The translations under genes and the position numbers were made by a program. The notes beneath the pieces are model-generated. The model saw only the letters and a program-made list of their open reading frames with translations. It was not told the DNA's origin and did no database searches. 64,000 nt of DNA, from positions 1 through 64,000 of the forward strand of contig NZ_FPCK01000004.1 of assembly GCF_900116545.1 (NCBI RefSeq), read 5' to 3'. Positions 1 to 8,441 of this stretch are shown here, piece by piece. How positions within the stretch are numbered: position 1 is the first letter of the stretch; every line of letters starts with the position of its first letter. Origin of the DNA: Devosia crocina. GTDB lineage: Bacteria > Pseudomonadota > Alphaproteobacteria > Rhizobiales > Devosiaceae.

Positions 1-163
1 ACTGACCTTCACCCCAAAGGGCCGAACGTCGGTGAGGCAATCGCCCCGGATTTCCACCAACAAAACAAACCTGCATTCCGGTTGCCCGGCAGCACGCCCG
101 CCCTGTCAGATTGCACCAATCAGTGGGAACAACTCAAAGCCGTTCACGTCGTCAGTGCCGCGG

Positions 164-192
164 TATTTAGTGAAGGTTTAAATCACTGTCAA
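164..192 (-). promoter_or_regulatory. Putative strong sigma-70 promoter P2 (rrn-like)
   Basis: On the minus strand a perfect -35 TTGACA (187-192) is followed after exactly 17 bases by TAAATA (164-169), with CCGCGGCACTG after it. The -10 neighbourhood (CAC-TA.A.A-CC) repeats that of a second promoter about 176 bases upstream. Tandem TTGACA promoters without an open reading frame behind them are typical of rRNA operons, so the inference is that a 16S gene lies left of the window. That gene is not visible here. Confidence 0.5.
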
Positions 193-199
193 CCGCTTT

Positions 200-339
200 T
201 TTCGATTTTCTTTTCGGTTCATTTTGAGCGTCCCGAGCTGAATTTCGAAACCACCGTCAAGTCAGATTACTCTATCTTTTCAGTAGCTTGCCGCAGTTCG
301 CTGCGCCGTTTGGCGTCTCGCTCTGCAGCGGTGAGCGGG
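200..339. other. Intergenic spacer between tandem promoters
   Basis: No supported gene lies here. A 63-codon minus-strand frame at 267-458 ends in a charged helix-like stretch (AERDAKRR...), but it has no ribosome binding site and overlaps promoter P1. The AT-rich block next to P2 (AAAAGAAAATCGAAAAAAG on the minus strand) could act as an UP element for P2. Confidence 0.35.
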
Positions 340-368
340 TTTCTAGTGGGGTCCCCGGTTCCTGTCAA
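340..368 (-). promoter_or_regulatory. Putative strong sigma-70 promoter P1 (rrn-like)
   Basis: Minus-strand TTGACA (363-368), a 17-base spacer, then TAGAAA (340-345). Spacing and -35 are the same as in P2 downstream, and both have CAC immediately before the -10. Together they form a tandem promoter array reading off the left edge of the window. Assigning it to an rRNA operon is inference. Confidence 0.45.
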
Positions 369-566
369 CAGCCCTTGCACAATCAATGTCAGATTTCTGT
401 CGGAGCCAGGGGGTCGCACTGTGGATATCCGTCGCGAAAGCCCCCGCGTTGCTGGCATTTCTCACGTTATCCCCCTTGAGATCACCGCGTGGTGATCAAA
501 AGAATGACCGAAACGCCAGTTCTGTGCGGCAATCAGCATCCCGATAACACTTCGCTTATGAAAAGG

Positions 567-590
567 GAGCCCGGCCATCAGGCCGGGCTC
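567..590 (-). terminator. Rho-independent terminator of the FKBP gene
   Basis: A perfect 10-bp stem (GAGCCCGGCC / GGCCGGGCTC) with a 4-base loop, followed on the minus strand by CCCTTTTC. It lies 31 bases beyond the stop codon of the peptidyl-prolyl isomerase gene. Confidence 0.8.
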
Positions 591-620
591 TTAATGGACG
601 CGGCAGAACGGGAACGCAGA

Positions 621-1055
621 TCAGGCCGCCTTGACCTCAACGACTTCGACGTCGAACACCAGATCCTGGCCCGCCAGTGGATGGTTGGCGTCCACCGTCA
701 CACTTGCATCATCGAGTGCGACCACCGAGATCGGCACAAGCCCGCCATCTGCGGTGCGAGCCTGGAGCTTGCTGCCGACGGCCAGATCGAGCCCGGTCGG
801 GATCTTGCTGCGATCAAGGGTTTGGACGGCATCTTCGCGGCGCTTGCCATAGGCCTGGTCACAAGGAATGGTCACCGTGCTCTTGTCGCCTTCGGCCATG
901 CCTTCGACATGGGCTTCGAGCCCACGGATGACCTGGCCGGCGCCAAGGGTGAATTCAAGAGGGGCGCGCCCGTCGTTGGAATCGAACTGGGTGCCGTCAA
1001 CAAGACGACCGGAATAGTTGATGCGCACGAGGTCGCCGGACTTGGCTGTGGTCAT
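621..1055 (-). CDS. FKBP-type peptidyl-prolyl cis-trans isomerase, SlyD-like
   Basis: A 144-aa cytoplasmic protein with no signal peptide. The N-terminal FKBP half (GDLVRINYSGRLVDGTQFDS) is followed by an insert-in-flap region and closes with NHPLAGQDLVFDVEVVEV, the sequence that returns to the FKBP fold in SlyD-type folding helpers. It lacks the long His/Cys-rich metal-binding tail of enterobacterial SlyD. Known role of the family: prolyl isomerisation and chaperone activity. The start has AAAGG 8 bases upstream. It is a single-gene unit with its own terminator. Confidence 0.9.
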   Translation of the reverse strand: MTTAKSGDLVRINYSGRLVDGTQFDSNDGRAPLEFTLGAGQVIRGLEAHVEGMAEGDKSTVTIPCDQAYGKRREDAVQTLDRSKIPTGLDLAVGSKLQARTADGGLVPISVVALDDASVTVDANHPLAGQDLVFDVEVVEVKAA

Positions 1056-1352
1056 GGCTCAAACCTTTCGGGGTTTTTTCTTGCGGTTCTTAGAACCTGT
1101 CTCAGTCTGTCGTATGCGCGCTCGGCCCGGAGGGCTTTTGGCCGAGGCAGCCAATGCTGCAGATGTGGATGATGCACACGACGGCGATTGACCCAATGTA
1201 GGGACGAATTCCCCCATGTAAAGGTTTGCGGAAGAATTGGCTGCTAAGCGATCACGATTGTCATAACATGGCGGTGAGCCGCAGTTCTGCCATCAAGGCG
1301 CCGCGATGATCCCATATATGCCTTGATCTGCACTTTCAGAGGAATTCCATTC
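1056..1352. other. Divergent intergenic region, FKBP / lytic transglycosylase
   Basis: 297 bases hold the promoters of two divergent genes. An imperfect stem built on CTCGGCC / GGCCGAG lies near 1110-1153. No further gene is supported; the frame at 489-1172 is antisense to the FKBP gene. Confidence 0.4.
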
Positions 1353-1931
1353 ATGACGGTACGGACACTCCCACTGGCGGGAACGATGGCGCTGGCGGTG
1401 ATCTTGTCCGGCTGTTCCATGGCGGGCATCAAGCCCTTGCCGGGCAACAAGTCGGCTAGCGCGGCTATTGCCTCGCTTGCGCCCGAGGGGCCGACAGCAA
1501 CTCCGGCGGGCCATGTTCCCAAAGCCGCGAATGTGCCGCGCGCTGCGTCCGAGGTGTTGCTGGGTTTTGCCCAGAGCGAACGCGGATCGCTTGATGGACT
1601 GATCTCGCACTATTCCAATGCTTACGGTGTGCCGGAGAGTTTGGTCCGTCGCGTCATCGTGCGGGAAAGTGGCTATAATCCTGCGGCGCGCAATGGACCC
1701 TATTATGGGTTGATGCAGATCAGCCACGCAACCGCGCGGGGCATGGGCTATGGCGGCGAGGCCGCCGGTCTGCTCGATGCGGAAACCAATCTGCGGTTCG
1801 CCGTGCGTTATCTCGCTGGCGCCTATGTGACCGCCGGTGGCAATCCTGACCGCGCCGTGCAGTTCTATGCCCGCGGCTACTACTATGATGCCAAGCGCCA
1901 GGGCGTTCTTGAGAAGTCGGGGCTGCGCTAG
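1353..1931 (+). CDS. Lipoprotein lytic transglycosylase (SLT domain)
   Basis: A 192-aa protein starting at the ATG preceded by AGAGGA. Residues 1-21 form a lipoprotein signal with lipobox LSGC (Cys21). A linker rich in Ala and Pro leads to an SLT (lysozyme-like) domain from about residue 85: VIVRESGYNP holds the predicted catalytic Glu105, and GLMQIS (119-124) is the family signature. Known chemistry: non-hydrolytic cleavage of the MurNAc-GlcNAc bond giving 1,6-anhydroMurNAc; expected site is the periplasmic face of a membrane. The next gene is a beta-lactamase in the same direction, so both act on or around peptidoglycan. Confidence 0.88.
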   Translation: MTVRTLPLAGTMALAVILSGCSMAGIKPLPGNKSASAAIASLAPEGPTATPAGHVPKAANVPRAASEVLLGFAQSERGSLDGLISHYSNAYGVPESLVRRVIVRESGYNPAARNGPYYGLMQISHATARGMGYGGEAAGLLDAETNLRFAVRYLAGAYVTAGGNPDRAVQFYARGYYYDAKRQGVLEKSGLR

Positions 1932-1977
1932 GCGACTATCGACGACGGCTCTATTCTACGCCCCGCGTAAGGCAGAG

Positions 1978-2808
1978 TTGTATTTGCGAAAGAGTTCTAC
2001 CTTGCGGCTGACTGTTGCCCTCTTCGCGCTTCTGGCCACATTGTCGGCTCCGGCGCAGGCGCGCGATATCTGCACCCTTGTTGCCGATGCGGCAACGCGC
2101 ACGATTTTGCTTCAGCAAGGGGATTGCGAGACCCGCGTCACCCCGGCCTCGACCTTCAAACTGCCGCTGGCCATCATGGCGTGGGACACCGGGATCATCA
2201 CCGCGCCCACCGCCCCCAAATTACCGTTCAAGCCAGGCTATACCGACTGGGGCGGAGCCGCATGGCAGCAGGATACGGATCCCGCCATGTGGATGAAACA
2301 CTCCACCGTCTGGTTCTCCCAGCGCCTCGCCGAACAATTGGGCGCACAGAAGCTTGCCGCTTACGCGCAAAGCTTTGGGTATGGCAATGCCGATTTCTCG
2401 GGAGACGCGGGCAAGAACAACGGGCTTGAGCGATCCTGGATTTCCTCTTCGCTCAAAATCTCTCCCCTTGAGCAGGCAAGCTTTCTTGCAGCTCTTGTTC
2501 AGGGCAAGCTGCCGGTTTCGCCGGGCGCAATGTCCGGCGCTATGGCGCTCGTTCAGCAGGGCGGCGAGAGCGCCGGCTGGTCATTGCAGGGGAAAACCGG
2601 CTCTGCTTATCCACGCCTCGCCAATGGCGACTTCGACCGAACGCAGGGCTGGGGCTGGTATGTCGGATGGGCCGAAAAGTCAGGACAACGGCTGGTTTTC
2701 GTCAGGCTGGCCCAGGACGAGCAGCGGCACGAAGTAACGGGCGGACTGCGTGCACAACAGAAACTGTTGGTTGATTGGCCTGCCCTGATCGCAGCGTCCG
2801 GATTTTGA
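1978..2808 (+). CDS. Class D (OXA-type) beta-lactamase
   Basis: About 276 aa with a Sec signal peptide ending APAQA. All class D landmarks are present: active-site Ser58 in STFK (58-61), SxV as S109-T-V111, YGN at 135-137, the Trp that in class D enzymes orients the carbamylated lysine (Trp154 in ERSW), and KTG at 206-208. GWGWYVGW matches the conserved C-terminal strand. Known family role: serine hydrolysis of beta-lactams in the periplasm. The start is uncertain: TTG codons at 1978, 1984 and 2002 all give a signal peptide, and no ATG fits. Length is normal. A BlaR-type sensor domain is unlikely because there is no membrane region beyond the signal. Confidence 0.9.
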   Translation: MYLRKSSTLRLTVALFALLATLSAPAQARDICTLVADAATRTILLQQGDCETRVTPASTFKLPLAIMAWDTGIITAPTAPKLPFKPGYTDWGGAAWQQDTDPAMWMKHSTVWFSQRLAEQLGAQKLAAYAQSFGYGNADFSGDAGKNNGLERSWISSSLKISPLEQASFLAALVQGKLPVSPGAMSGAMALVQQGGESAGWSLQGKTGSAYPRLANGDFDRTQGWGWYVGWAEKSGQRLVFVRLAQDEQRHEVTGGLRAQQKLLVDWPALIAASGF

Positions 2809-2819
2809 GTCCGACCCTT

Positions 2820-3857
2820 TCACGCCGCCAGTTTATCCTGCGTCATGATTGCGCAGATTTGTGACCACTGCGCCTTGAAGGACGCGACGCAACCGGGATC
2901 GAAATGCGTGCCGGAGCAGCGCATGATCTCGGCATAGGCTTCATTGACCGGCCAGGCGCGCTTGTAAGGGCGCTCGGAGCAAAGAGCATCGAAAACGTCG
3001 GCCAGCGCGACGATGCGCGCCTCGATCGGGATCGCTTCGCCTGCAAGACGATAGGGATAGCCTGACCCATCCCAGCGTTCATGATGGCTCTGGGCGATCA
3101 ACTCGGCGGTGCGGATCAGATCGCTGTCGGCATCGGCAAGAATACGCGCACCGATATTGACGTGCTCGCGCATAGCCGCCCTTTCCTCGGGCGTAAACTT
3201 GCCGGGCTTGTTAAGAATTGCATCGGAAATGCCGATCTTGCCGATATCGTGGAGCGGTGCCGCAAGGTAGATCATGCGGGCGTGCTCGGCGGAAAGCCCA
3301 AGCCCCTCAGCGATGACCTGACAGATCTGCGCGACGCGCGACACATGCTCGCCCGTGTCTCCATCACGATATTCGATTGCCCGGGCAAGCCGCCAGATGA
3401 TCTCTTCCTCGCGAGCGAGGAGGTGAGCCGTGGCGCGCTGGACCTCACGCGCCAACTGATTGGCGTGATTGGCGAGTTCCACCTGGGCGCGGCGCAGCGC
3501 CAGGAGATTGGTGACACGCGCCTGCAGCTCGATCGGGTCAAAGGGCTTGGTCAGAAAGTCATTGGCACCGGCGCGGATGGCCTCGATGCGCACTGCCTTA
3601 TCGATATCGGAGGTCACCATGATCATGGGCACGCTGCGATAGGCTGGCCGCAGCCGCAGCGCCTGGGTGAACTCGATGCCGTCCATTTCCGGCATCACAT
3701 GGTCGACAAGTACCAGATCGTATTGCCGGGCGGCGCAGAGATCGAGCGCTTCGAGAGGATGGAGACAGAGTTCAACTTCGTCCCTGGCGATCTCGCACAC
3801 GATGGACCCCAATAGAGCAAGGCTCGATCGGCTATCATCAACAATCAAGATATGCAC
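2820..3857 (-). CDS. Response regulator with HD-GYP phosphodiesterase domain
   Basis: 345 aa starting with GTG behind a G-rich stretch. Residues 1-120 are a receiver domain with phospho-acceptor Asp52 (VDHVMPEMDG) and the conserved TKPF lysine near 104. A helical linker leads to an HD-GYP domain with HD at 203-204 and HHERWDGSGYP at 258-268. Family knowledge: RpfG-like enzymes hydrolyse cyclic di-GMP to GMP when phosphorylated. No partner histidine kinase lies next to it, so the input is unknown. It converges on the beta-lactamase gene with only 11 bases between stops. Confidence 0.9.
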   Translation of the reverse strand: MHILIVDDSRSSLALLGSIVCEIARDEVELCLHPLEALDLCAARQYDLVLVDHVMPEMDGIEFTQALRLRPAYRSVPMIMVTSDIDKAVRIEAIRAGANDFLTKPFDPIELQARVTNLLALRRAQVELANHANQLAREVQRATAHLLAREEEIIWRLARAIEYRDGDTGEHVSRVAQICQVIAEGLGLSAEHARMIYLAAPLHDIGKIGISDAILNKPGKFTPEERAAMREHVNIGARILADADSDLIRTAELIAQSHHERWDGSGYPYRLAGEAIPIEARIVALADVFDALCSERPYKRAWPVNEAYAEIMRCSGTHFDPGCVASFKAQWSQICAIMTQDKLAA

Positions 3858-3964
3858 AGATCGCCCCCCGGCACTATTGCAGGGCGATAGTATGGATAAG
3901 CTCTTATCCGAAACTTAATTCAGTTCAGTCTCGGCGGCGCAGTTTTTCGATGGTTTACAGTCAT

Positions 3965-5242
3965 TTACGCAAATGGCTCGAAACGATTGGCAGCAATGGA
4001 AGCAGGCTTCATTTCGATCGAAAAACCCGGCTGTTCCGGGGGCATATAGGCGGCATTGCTGATGCGGCAGGGATCAAGAAAATGCTCGTGCAGGTGGTCG
4101 ACATACTCGATCACGCGGCCCTCTTTTGTTCCGGAGACGACGAGATAGTCGATCATCGACAGATGCTGCACATATTCGCAGAGGCCAACGCCGCCGGCAT
4201 GGGGCCAGACTGCCTTCTTGTATTTTGCGGCCATGAGCAGGACCGCGAGCACTTCGTTGAGGCCACCGATGCGGCAGGCATCGATCTGCACGATGTCGAT
4301 AGCATCGCGCGTAATGAACTGCTTGAAGAGGATCCGGTTCTGGCACATTTCGCCGGTTGCGACCTTTACTGGTGCAACAGCTTCGCGGATCTTGCGATGG
4401 CCTTCGACATCGTCGGGGCTCGTCGGCTCCTCGATGAAATAGGGATCAAAGCGTTTGAGCGCATTGACCCAGTCGATCGCCTGGTCGACCTCCCAGACTT
4501 GGTTGGCGTCGATCATCAGATAGCGGTCCGGCCCCATGATGGAGCGGACGATCTCGAGACGGCGGATGTCGTCGGCAAGATCACGGCCGACCTTCATTTT
4601 GATGTGGGTGAAGCCTCCGGCGACAGCGTCTGTGGCAAGTCGCGTCAGCTTCTCGTTTGAGTAGCCGAGCCAGCCGGCCGATGTCGTATAGCAGCGATAA
4701 CCTTCCGCCCGCAGTGTCGATATGCGCTTTGCCTTGCCGGGCTCGGCGGCCTTGAAGATGGCAAGCGCTTCTTCGGGCGTGATGGCATCGGTTAGATAGC
4801 GGAAATCGATGATCGAAACGAGCTGCTCAGGGCTCATCTCGGCAACATAGAGCCAGACCGGCTTGCCCGCGCGCTTGGCAAGCAGATCCCACACCGCATT
4901 CACCACGGCACCGGTCGCCAGATGCATTGCGCCCTTGTCCGGGCCGATCCAGCGCAGCTGGCTGTCGCCGGTCACATGGCGCCAGAAGCGGCTGGGATTT
5001 TCTTCGATCCAATCGAGATCGAGGTCTTGGACGCGATAGGCGAGCGCCTGGATGGCGGCGCAGACGACTTCATTGCCGCGGCCGATGGTGAAGGTAAGGC
5101 CATGGCCTTCAAGATCGCCATCCGTGCCGAGGATGACATAGGCGGCTGAATAGTCCGGGTCCGGATTCATGGCGTCGGAACCATCGAGCGAAGCCGAGGT
5201 CGGGAAGCGCAGGTCGTGGGTAGTGAGGGTAATGATTTTCAT
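3965..5242 (-). CDS. L-fuconate dehydratase (enolase superfamily)
   Basis: 425 aa, starting at MKIITL with GGAG 9 bases upstream. It has the two-domain enolase/mandelate-racemase build: KMKVG gives the catalytic Lys-x-Lys on the second strand; metal ligands lie in [19 protein letters not shown] and ATGEMC; a His in [12 protein letters not shown] completes the site. Overall sequence and length fit L-fuconate dehydratase, which makes 2-keto-3-deoxy-L-fuconate. It is the last gene of a leftward unit with the matching dehydrogenase and a sugar ABC importer, which supports the fucose (or related 6-deoxyhexose) reading. A rhamnonate or galactonate dehydratase is less likely. Confidence 0.87.
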   Translation of the reverse strand: MKIITLTTHDLRFPTSASLDGSDAMNPDPDYSAAYVILGTDGDLEGHGLTFTIGRGNEVVCAAIQALAYRVQDLDLDWIEENPSRFWRHVTGDSQLRWIGPDKGAMHLATGAVVNAVWDLLAKRAGKPVWLYVAEMSPEQLVSIIDFRYLTDAITPEEALAIFKAAEPGKAKRISTLRAEGYRCYTTSAGWLGYSNEKLTRLATDAVAGGFTHIKMKVGRDLADDIRRLEIVRSIMGPDRYLMIDANQVWEVDQAIDWVNALKRFDPYFIEEPTSPDDVEGHRKIREAVAPVKVATGEMCQNRILFKQFITRDAIDIVQIDACRIGGLNEVLAVLLMAAKYKKAVWPHAGGVGLCEYVQHLSMIDYLVVSGTKEGRVIEYVDHLHEHFLDPCRISNAAYMPPEQPGFSIEMKPASIAANRFEPFA

Positions 5243-5257
5243 TCTTCTGATCTCCAA

Positions 5258-5400
5258 GCCCCCTCACCCGTCTCGGCCTTCGGCCGATCCACCCTCTCCC
5301 CGAGAGGGAGAGGAAAAGAGGGCACCGCGTCGAGTTGTGCGCCGGCACTGTTCTTCTCCCTCTCGGGGAGAAGGTGGCGCAACGCGCCGGATGGGGGGCC
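5258..5400. repeat. REP-like palindromic repeat, family A (copy 1)
   Basis: This fills the gap between the dehydratase and dehydrogenase genes. It has two inverted CCTCTCCC/GAGGGAGAGG-type hairpins facing each other, with CCCCTCACCC on the left edge and a second small palindrome (CGGCCTTCGGCCG) beside it. The same order of parts recurs at 6161, 8302 and 57461. Confidence 0.8.
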
Positions 5401-6132
5401 TTAGGCCGTCCAGCCGCCGTCGATGATGTGGACCTGCCCCGTTGTGTAGGTCGCGCCGGCAAGATAGACCGCCAGGTCCGCCACTTCCTCCGGCCGCGCA
5501 ATGCGGCCGATCGGCTGGCGGGCGATAAAGGCCTTCTTGGCGCCCTCGAAATCGCCGGTGGCGTGCCAGCGATCATGCAGGCTCGGCGACTCGACCGTGC
5601 CGGGGCAGATGGCGTTCACGCGGATATTGCTGGTGGTGTAATCGGCGGCGATCGACTTGGTGAGGCCAACAACGGCGGCCTTGGAGATCGTATAAGCGGC
5701 GCGATTTGGCACGCCTTTGATCGATGAGGCCACCGTTGCCATGTTGATGATGGCGCCGTCCTTGCGCTCGAGCATCTGCGGCAAAACGGCCTTGATCGTC
5801 CGCACCTGTGCCCGGACGTTGAGATCGAGCGCATAATCGAGATCGCGATCACTCATCTCCAGCACCGTACCGGAATGAACGACGCCCGCACAGTTGAACA
5901 GCACATCGATCCGGCCGGTCTCCGCCACGGCCTCGGCAACGGCCGCATCGGAAAGAACATCGAGGACGCGGGTGGTAATCCCTCTCGTGCCATCGAGTTC
6001 GCTGAGCTTGTCTTGGTTGATATCGGTCGCGATCACCTCTGCCCCGGCACGGGCAAAGGCGCGGGCCGAAGCCTCGCCGATCCCTTGCGCCGCGGCGGTG
6101 ATGAAGACGATCTTTCCGGTAAGGTCAGGCAT
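5401..6132 (-). CDS. 2-keto-3-deoxy-L-fuconate dehydrogenase (SDR)
   Basis: A 243-aa short-chain dehydrogenase starting MPDLTGK; the in-frame upstream codons are repeat sequence. The NAD-binding motif is TAAAQGIG near the N-terminus, NVAG-type NCAG is present, and the Ser / AYTISK (Tyr-x3-Lys) catalytic set is intact, with ICPGTVESPSL after it. The sequence closely resembles the DHRS6 / KDF-dehydrogenase branch (ATDINQDKL, VASSIKGVPNRAAY). Expected reaction: NAD-dependent oxidation of 2-keto-3-deoxy-L-fuconate to the 2,4-diketo acid in the non-phosphorylated L-fucose route. It directly follows the importer and precedes the dehydratase. Confidence 0.87.
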   Translation of the reverse strand: MPDLTGKIVFITAAAQGIGEASARAFARAGAEVIATDINQDKLSELDGTRGITTRVLDVLSDAAVAEAVAETGRIDVLFNCAGVVHSGTVLEMSDRDLDYALDLNVRAQVRTIKAVLPQMLERKDGAIINMATVASSIKGVPNRAAYTISKAAVVGLTKSIAADYTTSNIRVNAICPGTVESPSLHDRWHATGDFEGAKKAFIARQPIGRIARPEEVADLAVYLAGATYTTGQVHIIDGGWTA

Positions 6133-6160
6133 GAATGGTCCGCGTTCAGGTTCTGTTACT

Positions 6161-6272
6161 CCTCTCCCCCGAGGGGAGAGGGTTGGGGTGAGGGGTTCAG
6201 CGTCCCGGCAAGACCGAAGCACTGAACCCCTCACCCGATGCTTTGCATCGACCTCTCCCCTCAGGGGAGAGG
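6161..6272. repeat. REP-like palindromic repeat, family A (copy 2)
   Basis: Two hairpins, CTCTCCCCCGAGGGGAGAG and CCTCTCCCCTCAGGGGAGAGG, bracket an inverted pair GGTGAGGGGTTCAG / CTGAACCCCTCACC and a small palindrome GATGCTTTGCATC. It lies between the sugar-binding protein gene and the dehydrogenase gene of one transcription unit. Confidence 0.85.
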
Positions 6273-6287
6273 TGAGCGAAGGGCGGC

Positions 6288-7235
6288 TCAGTCGTAAAGC
6301 ACGGCCGCGATTTCGGGGTCGGCCATGTTGGAGGCGTCGTAGTAGAAAAAGCCCGTGTCGATCACTTCGGGCAGGGTTTCGCCATTGAGCGCGCCGATGG
6401 CGGCCTTGACGGTTTCATAGCCGATGCCGACCGGGTTCTGGGTGATGGCGCCAGCCATGACGCCGGAGGTGATCATGCCTTTCTGGGCCGCACCGGAGTC
6501 AAAACCGATGACCACGATGTCGCTGCCGAGTTCGGTCTTGCCATTGGCAACGCCGATGGCCGAGCCTTCATTGGCACCGAAAATGCCCTTGAGATCGGGA
6601 TTTGCGAGCAGGATCGACTTGGTGATCTCGGTCGATTGCAGTTGGTCGCCGGCACCATACTGGACAGTGACGACTTCGATGTTGGGATGGGCTTCGGCCA
6701 TGCGATTGACGAAGCCGTCGACGCGATCGATGCCGGTGCGGCTCGTCTGATCGTGCGCAACGACGGCAACCTTGCCCTCGTCGCCGATCAGTTCGGCCAT
6801 CTTGTCGGCCGCAAGAGCGGCTGCGGCGACATTGTCGGTTGTGGCGGTCGAAAGCGGAATGTCGCTGTCCACGCCGCTATCGAATGCGATGATCGGAATG
6901 CCGGCATCGGCAGCCTGCTGCAGAAGCGGCACGGCGGCCTGGCTGTCGAGCGCGGCAAATCCGATCGCGTCGGGCTGGCGCGAGAGGGCTGCGGCCAGCA
7001 TGTCCATCTGCCGGTCGACCTGGCTTTCGCTTTCCGGGCCTTCGAATGTGACATTGGCGCCGAACTCTGCCGCGGCCTTGTCGGCACCAGCTTTCACGGC
7101 CTGCCAGAACTGATGCTGGAAGCCTTTCGAGATCATGGCGATATCGTATGTGTCCTGTGCAAAGGACGGGGTGCCTGCGCTGGCGAGCATGGCCAGGGCG
7201 CTGATGGCCCCAAGCAGGTGACGGCGGTTGAGCAT
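6288..7235 (-). CDS. Sugar ABC transporter, periplasmic binding protein (RbsB-like)
   Basis: 315 aa, starting MLNRRHLLGAI with GGGAGGAAACC before the ATG. The signal peptide ends at TPSFAQ. The mature part is a type I periplasmic-binding fold of the ribose family: DIAMISKGFQHQFWQ at the first strand, then VIGFDSG and a C-terminal lobe. Known role: sugar capture for the importer encoded just upstream. The substrate is inferred to be L-fucose or a related sugar because the two downstream enzymes belong to the L-fuconate pathway. Confidence 0.88.
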   Translation of the reverse strand: MLNRRHLLGAISALAMLASAGTPSFAQDTYDIAMISKGFQHQFWQAVKAGADKAAAEFGANVTFEGPESESQVDRQMDMLAAALSRQPDAIGFAALDSQAAVPLLQQAADAGIPIIAFDSGVDSDIPLSTATTDNVAAAALAADKMAELIGDEGKVAVVAHDQTSRTGIDRVDGFVNRMAEAHPNIEVVTVQYGAGDQLQSTEITKSILLANPDLKGIFGANEGSAIGVANGKTELGSDIVVIGFDSGAAQKGMITSGVMAGAITQNPVGIGYETVKAAIGALNGETLPEVIDTGFFYYDASNMADPEIAAVLYD

Positions 7236-7266
7236 GGTTTCCTCCCAAATGCTACGGTGAATTCTT

Positions 7267-8262
7267 TCAGAGCGTCCGGCGCCGCAGGATATCGGCATAG
7301 ACGGCGAGAATGATGATGCAGCCGGTCACAACCGTCTGCCATTCCTGCGCCACCGACAGGATCCTGAGGCCATTGGCCAGAACGGAGATAATAAGCGCGC
7401 CGATCAGGGTGCCGAGGATCGTGCCGCGGCCGCCCGAAAGGGAGGTGCCGCCGATGACGACCGCCGCGATCGCGTCGAGTTCGTAGCCCTGGCCAAGCGC
7501 GGGCTGGGCCGAGTTGAGCCGGCTTGCAATCAACACCCCGGCAACGCCGACAATGCCGCCTGCCATGGCATAGACCCCGATCTTCCAGCGGTCGACATTC
7601 ACACCGGAAAGCCGCACCGCCTCTTCGTTCGAGCCAAGAGCAAACGTGTAGCGGCCCAATGCCGTCTTGCCGAGCACGAAGGCGGCGAGCAGCGCCACAG
7701 CAAAGAGGATCATCACTCCATTGGGCACCGGCACGGCCGGAAAGACCTGGCCGACCACCGAGCCTAATGCGATCTGATTGAAGCCGGGTGTGTCGTTGAA
7801 ATAGATCGGTCGCGTGCCCGAAATCACCAAGGAAAGTCCCTTGAGGATCAGCATCATTCCCAAGGTGGCGATAAAAGGCGGCACCTTGAGCTTGGCGATC
7901 ACCGTGCCCGAAACCAGTCCGCTTGCGGTACCGGCGAGAATGGCGCCGAGAATGCCGAGCGGCATGGGCAGTCCCCAATAGGTGAGGATCACGCCGGCGA
8001 TCACGGCACAAAAGGTCATCAGCGTCCCGACCGAAAGATCGATGCCGCCAGTGATGATCACCAGCGTCGCAGCGATAGCGAGAACGCCATTGACCGAGGT
8101 CGCCTGCAGGATTGCCAGGATGTTCTGGGTCTGCATGAAATTGGGCGAAGCCAATGAAAAGGCCACGACCAGAGCGATCAGGCCGGAAAAGGCGAGGAGC
8201 CGATGGAAAGCGCCGGAAATGCGCGGGCCGGTCTTGACGGCGGGGGCTGCGGTGTCGGTCAT
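7267..8262 (-). CDS. Sugar ABC transporter, permease (RbsC-like)
   Basis: 331 aa with a cytoplasmic N-terminus and about 8-10 hydrophobic segments. It carries the family-typical GGIDLSVGT, a cytoplasmic loop near ALGSNEEAVRLSGVN, and VVIGGTSLSGGRGT. It forms the membrane channel of a CUT2-type importer, probably as a homodimer. AAAGGG lies 8 bases before the ATG. It reads into the binding-protein gene 31 bases further on, so the two are co-transcribed. Confidence 0.9.
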   Translation of the reverse strand: MTDTAAPAVKTGPRISGAFHRLLAFSGLIALVVAFSLASPNFMQTQNILAILQATSVNGVLAIAATLVIITGGIDLSVGTLMTFCAVIAGVILTYWGLPMPLGILGAILAGTASGLVSGTVIAKLKVPPFIATLGMMLILKGLSLVISGTRPIYFNDTPGFNQIALGSVVGQVFPAVPVPNGVMILFAVALLAAFVLGKTALGRYTFALGSNEEAVRLSGVNVDRWKIGVYAMAGGIVGVAGVLIASRLNSAQPALGQGYELDAIAAVVIGGTSLSGGRGTILGTLIGALIISVLANGLRILSVAQEWQTVVTGCIIILAVYADILRRRTL

Positions 8263-8301
8263 GCTAGTTGCCCTTTGAGCTCATTGCCGTGGTTCCTGCG
8301 T

Positions 8302-8411
8302 CCCCTCTCCCTTTGGGGGAGAGGGTCAGGGTGAGGGGGCCTTTTGGCAGGCATTGAAGCAAGGCCCCCTCGCCCGGCGCTACGCGCCGACCTCTCCCCC
8401 AGAGGGAGAGG
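8302..8411. repeat. REP-like palindromic repeat, family A (copy 3)
   Basis: Hairpin CCCCTCTCCCTTTGGGGGAGAGG, linker GGTCAGGGTGAGGGGGCC, spacer, then the inverted GGCCCCCTCGCCC, a palindrome CGGCGCTACGCGCCG and a second CTCTCCCCCAGAGGGAGAG hairpin. It fills the gap between ATPase and permease genes of the same importer. Confidence 0.85.
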
Positions 8412-8441
8412 CGAAGAAGGGCCCGCTGCGAGAAGAATGCA

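Noticed and set aside
267-458. 63-codon minus-strand frame with a charged C-terminus
   Set aside because: No ribosome binding site; it overlaps promoter P1 and lacks further support.
489-1172. 227-codon frame on the plus strand
   Set aside because: It is antisense to the well-supported FKBP gene and its translation has no protein-like pattern.
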